From assembly GCA_035517415.1 (NCBI GenBank), contig DATIYW010000205.1:1-54167 (forward strand): DNA of 54,167 nt, in the 5' to 3' direction. This document shows, one piece after another, positions 42,016 to 49,325 of the stretch. Every line of letters starts with the position of its first letter. The first letter of the stretch is position 1. This DNA is from DATIYW01 sp035517415 (GTDB lineage Bacteria > Acidobacteriota > Thermoanaerobaculia > Thermoanaerobaculales > Thermoanaerobaculaceae). A program made the translations under genes and the position numbers. Below the pieces are notes generated by a model. It saw only the letters and a program-made list of their open reading frames with translations. It was not told where the DNA came from and did no database searches.

Positions 42016-43170
42016 ATGAGCTACTACGACCCGGGGAGCAAGGACTTCCCCTTCACGCTCGGGATCGAGGAGGAGTACCAGATCATCGACCCGGTCACGC
42101 GCGAGCTGCGCTCCTACATCACCGAGATGCTCGACGAGGGTAAGCTCGTCCTCCACGAGCAGGTCAAGCCGGAGCTGATGCAGTCGGTGGTCGAGGTCGG
42201 CACCCACATCTGCCGCACCGCCGAGGAGGCGCGCGCCGACATCGTCCGCCTGCGCGGCGCGATCGCCTCGCTCGCGGCGCGCCAGGGCCTGGTGATCGCC
42301 GCCGCCGGCACCCACCCGTTCTCGTCGTGGCTGGAGCAGGAGATCTACCCCCACGAGCGCTACTACGGCGTGGTCGCGGAGATGCAGGACGCCGCCCGCC
42401 AGCTCCTCATCTTCGGCATGCACGTCCACGTCGGCATGCCCGACATGGAGCTCGGCATCCAGATCCAGAACGTGGCGCGCTACTTCCTCCCGCACCTGCT
42501 CGCGCTGTCCACCAGCTCGCCCTTCTGGATGGGCCGCAACACCGGCTTCAAATCGTACCGCTCGCTGATCTTCCAGCACTTCCCGCGGACCGGCATCCCG
42601 AGCCACTACGCCTCGATCAAGGAGTTCCAAGGCTACCTCGACCTGCTCGTCAAGACCGGCTGCATCGACAACGGCAAGAAGATCTGGTGGGACATCCGCC
42701 CGCACCCGTTCTTCGGCACCATCGAGGTGCGCATCTGCGACATCGCCACCAAGGTCGACGAGGCGGTCGCGATCGCCGCCCTCATCCAGGCGATCTTCGT
42801 CAAGCTCTACAAGCTGTTCGAGCGCAACATGACGTTTCGCGTCTACCACCGCGCGCTGGTCAACGAGAACAAGTGGCGGGCGGTGCGCTACGGTCTCGAC
42901 GGCGAGCTGATCGACTTCGGCAAGCAGAAGGCGATCGCCGCCCGCGCGCTGCTGCCCGAGCTGATCGAGTTCGTCGACGACGTCGTGGACGACCTCGGCT
43001 CGCGACGCGCCGTCGCCTACGTCCAGCGGATCATCGACGGCGGCACCAGCGCCGACCGCCAGCTCGCGGTGCACCAGCGGACCGGCGACCTCAAGGCGGT
43101 CGTCGACCACCTCGTGCGCGAGACGGTGGAAGGCGTGCCGGTCGCCGCCAGGCCAGCTCCCGCGGGCTGA
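42016..43170 (+). CDS. carboxylate-amine ligase (glutamate-cysteine ligase GCS2/YbdK family)
   Basis: ATP-dependent ligase of 384 residues joining a carboxylate to an amine, often Glu to Cys. GCS2 hallmarks: FTLGIEEEYQIIDPVTREL, QSVVEVGTHICRT, AAAGTHPFSSW, GMHVHVGM (metal/ATP site) and WDIRPHPFFGTIEVRICD. YbdK from E. coli shows only weak gamma-glutamylcysteine ligase activity, so the true substrate here is open. ATG with GGGGAGA upstream and its own promoter. It converges, with a nine-base gap, on an operon of two ATP-grasp proteins, a glutamine amidotransferase and an esterase, suggesting a shared amide- or peptide-forming pathway. Confidence 0.93.
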   Translation: MSYYDPGSKDFPFTLGIEEEYQIIDPVTRELRSYITEMLDEGKLVLHEQVKPELMQSVVEVGTHICRTAEEARADIVRLRGAIASLAARQGLVIAAAGTHPFSSWLEQEIYPHERYYGVVAEMQDAARQLLIFGMHVHVGMPDMELGIQIQNVARYFLPHLLALSTSSPFWMGRNTGFKSYRSLIFQHFPRTGIPSHYASIKEFQGYLDLLVKTGCIDNGKKIWWDIRPHPFFGTIEVRICDIATKVDEAVAIAALIQAIFVKLYKLFERNMTFRVYHRALVNENKWRAVRYGLDGELIDFGKQKAIAARALLPELIEFVDDVVDDLGSRRAVAYVQRIIDGGTSADRQLAVHQRTGDLKAVVDHLVRETVEGVPVAARPAPAG

Positions 43171-43179
43171 GCCGGGGGC

Positions 43180-44007
43180 TCAGCCGCGCCCGGCGAGCGC
43201 GGCGCGGAGGAAGTTCGGGATCACGTTGCGGTAGGTGCGGGCGAGGAGGCCTGGGTCGGCGACCTTCGCCAGCACGTCGGCGTACTTCGCCTCGCCGTGG
43301 TGCAGCACGATGTCGCGGCGCAGCTCCGGGCGCCGGAAGTACGCGAGCAGGCTCTCCGGCTCGGCCTCGGGGTGAAACTGCACGCCGACCACCTCGGGCG
43401 AGAGCCGCATCGCGGTGACCGCGCGCTCGAGCGCCACGTGCGGGCGCACCTTCTCGAGCGCGAGCACCCGACCGCCGAGCGCGTCCAGCGCGCGGGAGCT
43501 GGGCTGCACCACCTGCCAGTCGCGGTTGTCGACGGCGTAGAACGGGTCGGGAAGGCCGGCGAACAGCGGGTCGGTGCGGCCCGCCGGGGTGAGGTGGACC
43601 GGCATCACGCCGAACGAGGGCGAGCGCCGCCGCGTCACCTCGGCGAGGCGGAAGTGGCGGCAGAGCAGCTCGAACGAATAGCAGATCGCGAGCAGGTGCC
43701 GGGGCGCCCCGCCGGGCCGGCGGTTGGCGTCGAGCAGCCGGTCGAGGAACTCGAAGTAGGCGGCCTCCCAGGCGGTGCCCTCGCCCTCGAACGGGCTCCC
43801 CGGCCCGCCGGTCGCGAAGTAGGCGTCGAAGTCGAGCCCGGGCACCTCGCCCCGCCCCCGCGTCGCGAACACCGTGACCTCGCCGCCGCCCGCGGCACCC
43901 GGCCCGCCGCCGCGCAGCATGTCCTCGAGGCAGCGCAGCCCCTGGTTGGGCGCGCCCGCGTACATGTCGAGGATGGCGAAGCGGCGCGGCGCCGGCGCGG
44001 CGGGCAT
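43180..44007 (-). CDS. class-I glutamine amidotransferase-like protein
   Basis: Protein of 275 residues with the class-I glutamine amidotransferase fold. FATGGPGSPFEG supplies the oxyanion region, Cys109 in LLAICYSFELL is the expected nucleophile (the usual G-x-C-x-G is altered to A-I-C-Y-S), and His212/Glu214 in GVQFHPEAEPE complete the triad. It could supply ammonia to the ligases beside it or cleave gamma-glutamyl bonds, as PuuD- and GMPS-type relatives do. ATG at 44007, 11 bases after the upstream gene's stop. Last gene of the minus-strand operon. Confidence 0.87.
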   Translation of the reverse strand: MPAAPAPRRFAILDMYAGAPNQGLRCLEDMLRGGGPGAAGGGEVTVFATRGRGEVPGLDFDAYFATGGPGSPFEGEGTAWEAAYFEFLDRLLDANRRPGGAPRHLLAICYSFELLCRHFRLAEVTRRRSPSFGVMPVHLTPAGRTDPLFAGLPDPFYAVDNRDWQVVQPSSRALDALGGRVLALEKVRPHVALERAVTAMRLSPEVVGVQFHPEAEPESLLAYFRRPELRRDIVLHHGEAKYADVLAKVADPGLLARTYRNVIPNFLRAALAGRG

Positions 44008-44018
44008 CGTTCCCCGCC

Positions 44019-45374
44019 TCAGCTCTCGCGCAGCACGAACATCGGCAGCGATCCGCCGCCCGCCGTCACGTTGGCGAGGTTGGTGGCGGAGATCCGCACC
44101 AGGCAGCCGCCGAGCAGGCTGCCGTTGAGGTAGGGATCGAGGTCGACGATCTGGTCGACCGTCTCCCAGCCGCCCTCGCCGCGGAGGAGGAACGGCTCGC
44201 GGTGGACGCGGACCAGCTCCTGGGCGACGTCGCCGTGGCGCAGGGCGCGGTCGAGCGCGTCGTCCCACTCCTTCGGCGACGCGGCGAAGCCGATCACCAC
44301 GCCCTTGCCGCCGTACTCGTCGTTCGGCTTGAGGACGAACTCCTCGCGGTGGCGGCGCAGATGCGGCAGCAGGTCGACGCGCTCGCCGCCGTGCTCGGTG
44401 CGCTGCTCGCGCACCCGCCGCGTCCACGGCACGTGCGCGCGGATCACGCCGCGGGTGTGGTCGTCGAGGATCGAGGCGTACGTCGGGTCGGTGAGCAAGG
44501 CGAAGACCGCCTTCTTGTGCAGGAACTTGGTGCGGAACGAGTTGACGAAGCAGGTGCGCCCCGCGCGGTAGCCGTCGAGCAGCGCGCGGCACTCCGGCCG
44601 GATCGCCGCGAACTCGTTGGTGAGGAGGCGGCGGTAGAGCACGTCGACGCGCCGCCCGTTGGCCACGATCCAGCCGTCACGGCACTCGAGCATGCGCGGG
44701 TCGGCGATCTCGCAAGCGCAGCCGTGGCGCTCGAAGTACGACTTGATGAGCAGGAACTCCGGATAGGTCGGGATGTTGAGGAAGTCGACGATGGCGAAGC
44801 TCGGGCGCTCCTCGGCGCCACCCCACTCCTCGTGGTAGACGCGCAGCAGCCCGGCGAGCAGGTGCTCGAGGGGCGAGACGAAGCGCACCGGCCGGAACGC
44901 CGCGAAGGTGCGGAACAGCGGCAGCTCGCGGTAGATCCCGGCCAGCTCGTGGCAGTACGCGAGGCCCGCCGGGCACTCCGCGTTGACCTCGACGAACTGG
45001 AACGAGTCGGCGGTCATGAACGCGTCCAGCCGCGTCGTCGCGGAGAGCTGCACGACCTTGGTGGGAATCGCGAGCAGCTCGCGCTCGAGCTCGGTCAGGC
45101 CGAGCTCGTCGAGCACGGCCGGGTCGGTGAGGTAGGCGTCCGCGAGCGCCTGCAGCGCTCGCCGCAGCGTGAACACGGTCGCCTCGACCGCGCGGTAGGT
45201 CGCCTCGCTCAGGAACGCCGGGCGCAGGCTGGTCGCCATCGGGCGGCCGCCGAACAGCGCGCCGCGGGCGTGCTGCTGCTCGACGAGCCAGGCGAGCTGC
45301 GCGTCCGCGGCGGCGAGGTCGGCCGTGATCAGCCGGTGGTAGTCGGCGATCGCGGCCGCGCGCGTCTCGGTCAT
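44019..45374 (-). CDS. ATP-grasp-like ligase of unknown substrate
   Basis: Protein of 451 residues. The C-terminal part has an ATP-grasp signature, EEFVLKPNDEYGGKGVVIGF (around residue 345), and a later acidic stretch QIVDLDPYLNGSLLGGCLVRIS. The N-terminal half contains FQFVEVNAECPAGLAYC, normally a late acidic motif of the fold, which suggests a circular permutation. No closer family is recognised; glutathionylspermidine-synthetase-like ligases have a similar order of motifs. The ATG overlaps the upstream ATP-grasp gene's stop (ATGA), so the two are made together. Expected to activate a carboxylate as an acyl-phosphate. Confidence 0.8.
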   Translation of the reverse strand: MTETRAAAIADYHRLITADLAAADAQLAWLVEQQHARGALFGGRPMATSLRPAFLSEATYRAVEATVFTLRRALQALADAYLTDPAVLDELGLTELERELLAIPTKVVQLSATTRLDAFMTADSFQFVEVNAECPAGLAYCHELAGIYRELPLFRTFAAFRPVRFVSPLEHLLAGLLRVYHEEWGGAEERPSFAIVDFLNIPTYPEFLLIKSYFERHGCACEIADPRMLECRDGWIVANGRRVDVLYRRLLTNEFAAIRPECRALLDGYRAGRTCFVNSFRTKFLHKKAVFALLTDPTYASILDDHTRGVIRAHVPWTRRVREQRTEHGGERVDLLPHLRRHREEFVLKPNDEYGGKGVVIGFAASPKEWDDALDRALRHGDVAQELVRVHREPFLLRGEGGWETVDQIVDLDPYLNGSLLGGCLVRISATNLANVTAGGGSLPMFVLRES

Positions 45375-47050
45375 GAGCGCGAGCGACGCCCGGTCGCCGG
45401 CTTGGGCCGCGCCTTGGGCGGCTTGGCGGTGGCGGGACGCGCGGCCGGCCTCGGGCGCGCCCCGGCGGGCTTGCGGGCCGGCGGGCGGGCGGGCGGCGAC
45501 GGCTTCTTCGCCGGCTTCGCGGCACGGCCGGATGCGGCCTTGGCGGGCTTGATCCGGCCGACGGGCTTGGCCGCCGGGCGAACCGGCTTCGGCCGCGGCT
45601 TCGTCGGCCTCGCCGCCGGCTTCGCCGCGCGCGCGGCGGGCCGCGCCGGCTTGGGCACGGGCTTCGCCGCCTGCGCGTGGGCGGCGGAGGGCCGCGCCCG
45701 CCCGGTCGCGGGCGTGATCCGGCTGCCGGCGGGCCGGGCGACCGGCTTCGGGCGGACGGGAGCGCCCGACTTCGCCGGGGCCGCCGGGGCCTTGGCCGGC
45801 GCGCCCTTGGCTGCCGGCTCCGCGCGTCTGCCGGCCTTGTGCGGCTCCGGCTTGCGAGGCGCGGGCTTGGGCGGCTCGGCCTTGGGCGGTTGCGGTTTAT
45901 GAGGCTCGGCCTTGTGCGGTTGCGGTTTGTGGGGCTCGGCCTTGGGCGGCGCCGGCTTGGGCGCTTCGGCCCCGTGTGGCTCGGTCTTCGGCTTCGCGGC
46001 CTTGGGCGCCTCGGTCTTGGCGGCGACCGGCTTGGGCGGCTCGGCCTTGCGGGGCTCGGCCTTGACCTCGACCGGACGCGGCGACGCGGCGGCGTGCGCT
46101 CCCGCCGGCATGCCCGCGCCGAAGAGCAGGCGCTGCGCGTCGAACTGCGGCGTCCGCCGCTCCTCGCGCGCCTTGCCGGCGAGGAACGCGGCCATCGTCT
46201 TGACCACCCACTGGAAGTTCGCCTCGCCCACCGAGTGGCGGTCGGCGTCCGGCGCCGGGTTCATGAAGTCGATCGCGTACGGCACCCCGCCGCGGACCGC
46301 GAACTCCACGGTGTTGACGTCGTAGCCGAGGGCCACGCACAGCGCCCGCACGTCGCGCTCGAGGCGCTGCCGCATCGCCGCCGGGACCGGCCCCTTGGCG
46401 ACGGCGGTGTAGCGCTGGTCGTGCGGCGCCGCCGGGTTGTAGCGCATGACGTGGACATCGGTCCGGCCGATGCAGTAGCAGCGGTAGTAGTCCTCGAACT
46501 CGACGCTCTCCTGCAGCATCATGCAGGCCGTGCCGGAGGCGTCGTAAGCGGCGAAGAACTCCTGCGGGTTCCTCACCTTCGTCACCCCGCGCCAGCCCCC
46601 GCCGTCGTGCGGCTTGAGGTAGGCGGGGAACCCGACGTGGGCGAACGTCGCGGGCCAGTCGATCGGGTAGCGGAGGTTGCGGAACGAGGTCGCCTGGGTG
46701 TTCGGCGGGTGCTGCTTGTGGGGCAGGATCACGGTTCGCGGCACCGCGACGCCGAGCCTGGCGGCGATCTCGTTGTCGATGAACTTGTCGTCGGCGCTCC
46801 ACCAGAACGGGTTGTTGACGACGTAGGTGCCCCTCAGCGCCGCCCACTTCAGGTAGGAGCGGAAGAACGGCACCTCGTGCGAGATGCGGTCCAGGATCAC
46901 ATCGTAACCCGGCTCCGCGGCGAGCGAGATCGGGTCGAGCGCGACGAACTCGGCGCGCACGCCCTCGCCGCCGTAGGTGGCGTTGATGGCCGAGATCAGC
47001 GCCTCCGGGAAGGTGTTCTCCATGCCGCGCAGTACGCCGATCCTCTTCAT
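45371..47050 (-). CDS. ATP-grasp ligase with histone H1-like tail
   Basis: Protein of 559 residues in two parts. Residues 1-320 form an ATP-grasp fold related to D-Ala-D-Ala or RimK-type ligases: pre-ATP domain (RIGVLRGMENTFPEAL), FPAYLKPHDGGGWRGVTKV as the ATP-binding loop, and YAIDFMNPAPD as the metal-binding end. Residues 323-559 form a disordered tail of Lys, Pro, Ala and Arg (PKAEPHKPQPHK, PAKAPAAPAK, KPAKKPS), like histone H1 or Hc1-type bacterial DNA-binding tails. The tail could bind DNA, polyphosphate or RNA. ATG with GAGGAGG upstream, 22 bases after the esterase stop; the stop overlaps the next start. Confidence 0.85.
   Translation of the reverse strand: MKRIGVLRGMENTFPEALISAINATYGGEGVRAEFVALDPISLAAEPGYDVILDRISHEVPFFRSYLKWAALRGTYVVNNPFWWSADDKFIDNEIAARLGVAVPRTVILPHKQHPPNTQATSFRNLRYPIDWPATFAHVGFPAYLKPHDGGGWRGVTKVRNPQEFFAAYDASGTACMMLQESVEFEDYYRCYCIGRTDVHVMRYNPAAPHDQRYTAVAKGPVPAAMRQRLERDVRALCVALGYDVNTVEFAVRGGVPYAIDFMNPAPDADRHSVGEANFQWVVKTMAAFLAGKAREERRTPQFDAQRLLFGAGMPAGAHAAASPRPVEVKAEPRKAEPPKPVAAKTEAPKAAKPKTEPHGAEAPKPAPPKAEPHKPQPHKAEPHKPQPPKAEPPKPAPRKPEPHKAGRRAEPAAKGAPAKAPAAPAKSGAPVRPKPVARPAGSRITPATGRARPSAAHAQAAKPVPKPARPAARAAKPAARPTKPRPKPVRPAAKPVGRIKPAKAASGRAAKPAKKPSPPARPPARKPAGARPRPAARPATAKPPKARPKPATGRRSRS
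45873..45962 (-). repeat. three 30-bp tandem repeats in the basic tail
   Basis: Units beginning GGCTCGGCCTTG start at 45873, 45903 and 45933 with a 30-base period, encoding KAEPHKPQPH-type decapeptides. The last unit is diverged in its second half. It is an expansion within the coding sequence of the Lys/Pro/Ala tail. Confidence 0.75.
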
Positions 47051-47072
47051 CGTGGCTCCCCTCCTCGCATCC

Positions 47073-47786
47073 TCAAGCGATGTGCTTCGCGATCATGCCG
47101 CGCCACCACGGCCAGTCGTGCCCCGCGCCGTCGCCCCAGACGTCGAGCACGGCCGGCACCGCCTTGCGCCCGAGCGTCTCGGCGAGCGCGACCGTGGAGG
47201 TGCGACAGAAATCGGTCTCGCCGGCCGCCAGCCGAATGTCGACCCGCCGCAGCGCTGCGAGCCAGTGCGGGTCGGTGAGGTTGGCGAGGTAGTCGGGCGG
47301 GTTGTTGAAGTAGACGTCGTCGTCGTAGTACCCGTCCATGAACGACTTGATGTCGTAGGCGCCGCCCATCGCGACGAGCTTGCCGAACGTCCACGGGTGG
47401 CGGAAGCTGAGGTTCGCGGCGTGGTAGGCGCCGAAGCTGGCGCCGGCGACGATGACGAACTGCGACGGCGAACCGGCGGCGATGAACCCCAGCACCTCCT
47501 CCATCAGGTAGCGCTCGTAGGCGGCGTGGCGGCGCATCCGCTCGTCCCCCGGGCGGTCGTGGGCGTAGAACGTCTCCTTGTCGATCGAATCGACGCAGTA
47601 CAGCCGGTTGAGCCCCGACTCGAGCTGGTGCCCGAGCGCGGCCACCATGCCGAAGTCCTCCCACTCGAAGAACCTGCCCATGCTGGTGGGGAGAACCAGC
47701 ACCGGGGTGCCGCCATGCCCGAAGACGAGCATCTCCATCTCGCGCCCGAGCGCCCCGCTCGCCCACTTGACGTACTCACGACGCAT
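47073..47786 (-). CDS. esterase-family alpha/beta hydrolase
   Basis: Protein of 237 residues in the putative esterase (esterase D/antigen 85-like) family. Nucleophile elbow VAGASFGAYHAANLSF (Ser117) and terminal His223 in GDGAGHDWPWW; an acid residue in AAGETDFC is likely the third member of the triad. EWEDFGMVAALGHQLESGLN and YCVDSIDKETFY are group hallmarks. It is the first gene of the operon with ATP-grasp ligases, 22 bases before the next start. Its job may be to release or trim the product. The ATG at 47786 follows a leader of about 65 bases from an AT-rich promoter region. Confidence 0.9.
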   Translation of the reverse strand: MRREYVKWASGALGREMEMLVFGHGGTPVLVLPTSMGRFFEWEDFGMVAALGHQLESGLNRLYCVDSIDKETFYAHDRPGDERMRRHAAYERYLMEEVLGFIAAGSPSQFVIVAGASFGAYHAANLSFRHPWTFGKLVAMGGAYDIKSFMDGYYDDDVYFNNPPDYLANLTDPHWLAALRRVDIRLAAGETDFCRTSTVALAETLGRKAVPAVLDVWGDGAGHDWPWWRGMIAKHIA

Positions 47787-47820
47787 CGGCGACGGCTCCG
47801 ACCGGCGTTCCAGCCCTCGA

Positions 47821-47887
47821 AGTAAATAACTGAAAACACTGAACCTCTAGACCATCGAGGCATACATGTGGCATCCCAAAATGGTAA
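47821..47887 (-). promoter_or_regulatory. AT-rich promoter region of the ligase operon
   Basis: The most AT-rich stretch of the window. TTACCA (47887-47882) and TATGCC (47864-47859) are 17 bases apart and could be -35 and -10 boxes. Downstream, ACTGAA occurs twice with a nine-base period (47829-47843), a possible operator or leader element. Confidence 0.45.
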
Positions 47888-47950
47888 CGGTCGCCGCCCC
47901 CGAGTGTCAAGATCAGGACGCTTTCGCGCGCCTGCCGCCGGGCCCGCGCC

Positions 47951-48952
47951 CTACTCCGGCGTCGTGACGCCGCGCAGGAACGCGGCGCTCGCCTCCGGAA
48001 GTGCCGTGTTGATGAACATCCCGGTGCCGAGCTCGAACCCCGCCGCCCGGGTCACGCGCGGGATCAGCGACAGGTACCAGTGGAAGTGCTTGATCGTCGC
48101 GTCGGCGGGCGAGAGCGAGCGGATCACGTAGTTGTAGTCGGGATCGCCGAGCCCGGCGTGGAGGCGGGCGAGGACGTCGCGGAGGATCGCGGCGAGGTCG
48201 GCCATCTCGGAGCCGTTGACGTCACCGAAGTAGGCGCCGTGGCGCTTGGGGAACACCCACTGGTGGAACGGCGAGGTCGCGGCGTGGGGGACGAACGCCG
48301 CGAACGAGGCGTTCTCGGCCACCATCCGGGTGCCGTCGTGGAGCTCCTCGGCCAGGCAGCGGCAGTACAGGCACTCGCCGTGGTCGCCCCAGTGGTGGAG
48401 CGCCGCCGCGAGGCGGTTGCGCAGCTGCACCGGCATCACCGGCATCGCGACGATCTGCGAGTGGGGGTGCTGCAGCGAGGTCCCCGCCGCCTCGCCGTGG
48501 TTCTTGAACACGATCACGTGCTCGACGCGGCGATCCTCGTAGAAGCGCCGCATCCGGCTCTGGCAGGCGAGCAGCACGTTGCCGACCTGCGCCGGCGGCA
48601 GCAGGGCGGCGTGGAGGTCGTGGCGCGGGGTCTCGACGATCACCTCGTGGTAGCCGACGCCGGAGACGACGGCGCGGAACCCGTCCCGGCGCCGCTCGAG
48701 CTCGCCCTCCGGGCTCAGCGCGGCGAAGCGGTTGGGGACCGAGCGGACCTCCCAGGCGCCGCCCGGGGCACCAACGCGGAGCGTCTCGGCGGGGGTCATC
48801 GCCTCGTTGCCCGGGCAGAACGGGCAGCTCGGGGCGTACTGCGGCGGCCGCGGGCGCTCGCGGCGCTCGGCGAACTCCTCGGGGCGCCGTGCCCGCTCGG
48901 TGGCGATGATCACCCAGTCACCCGTCACCGGGTTGAAACGGATCTCCGGCAT
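47951..48952 (-). CDS. galT: galactose-1-phosphate uridylyltransferase
   Basis: Leloir-pathway enzyme of 333 residues exchanging UMP between UDP-glucose and galactose-1-phosphate. N-terminal RFNPVTGDWVIIATERARRP and the zinc cysteines in SCPFCPGNE are typical; the active site is in SLQHPHSQIVAMP, where the His of HPHSQ is uridylylated. FKNHGEAAGTS and FHWYLSLIPR are also conserved. ATG start at 48952 with the family N-terminus MPEIRFNPVTGDW. No galK or galE is adjacent. It is upstream of the ligase operon on the same strand but separated by 164 bases that contain an AT-rich promoter. Confidence 0.94.
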   Translation of the reverse strand: MPEIRFNPVTGDWVIIATERARRPEEFAERRERPRPPQYAPSCPFCPGNEAMTPAETLRVGAPGGAWEVRSVPNRFAALSPEGELERRRDGFRAVVSGVGYHEVIVETPRHDLHAALLPPAQVGNVLLACQSRMRRFYEDRRVEHVIVFKNHGEAAGTSLQHPHSQIVAMPVMPVQLRNRLAAALHHWGDHGECLYCRCLAEELHDGTRMVAENASFAAFVPHAATSPFHQWVFPKRHGAYFGDVNGSEMADLAAILRDVLARLHAGLGDPDYNYVIRSLSPADATIKHFHWYLSLIPRVTRAAGFELGTGMFINTALPEASAAFLRGVTTPE

Positions 48953-49088
48953 CCACCCCTCCCCTGTCCGGCCTTTATCGGCGCCGCGTCGTCCGAGCCC
49001 GATGAGCCGTGGAACGCGATCTTACCCGGTGGCAGAACTCCGCGCCGTCGCCGTCGTATCGTTCTCAGCGGGCGGAGGAGGTGGAACG

Positions 49089-49289
49089 ATGGCGGCTGTC
49101 CTGCTCTGGCTGATCCTGCTCGTCCTTTGCTGGCCGCTGGCACTGGTCGCGCTGGTGCTCTACCCGCTGATATGGCTGTTGCTGCTCCCGTTCCGGCTGG
49201 TCGGGATCGCAGTCGGCGGCGTGCTCGAGCTGCTGCGCGCGATCATCCTCCTGCCCGCCCGCGTCCTCGCCGGCCCGCGCCGCGCCTGA
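49089..49289 (+). CDS. small two-helix membrane protein
   Basis: Protein of 66 residues, almost entirely hydrophobic: AAVLLWLILLVLCWPLALVA then LYPLIWLLLLPFRLVGIAVG, ending LRAIILLPARVL. Two transmembrane helices with a conserved WPLA/LYP turn and PFRLVGIAV segment; I recall similar small proteins in gammaproteobacteria, all uncharacterised. ATG with GGAGGAGGTGG directly upstream, a strong RBS. A longer open frame extends upstream but has no RBS. Single gene between galT and the helicase gene. Confidence 0.75.
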   Translation: MAAVLLWLILLVLCWPLALVALVLYPLIWLLLLPFRLVGIAVGGVLELLRAIILLPARVLAGPRRA

Positions 49290-49325
49290 CCCGCCAGGCA
49301 GGCCGCCGCGGTCGGCCCGGAAGCG

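Noticed and set aside
41802..42143. Short plus-strand frame upstream of the GCS2 ligase
   Set aside because: No RBS, no domain, and it runs out of frame into the ligase gene; the gap instead holds two promoters.
45873..45962. CRISPR-like spacing of 30-bp units
   Set aside because: The units are contiguous, in frame and encode a Lys/Pro/His repeat; there are no spacers or cas genes.
47504..47863. Small minus-strand frame starting in the AT-rich island before the esterase
   Set aside because: It overlaps the esterase in another frame and encodes Ser/Arg-rich sequence with no family match.
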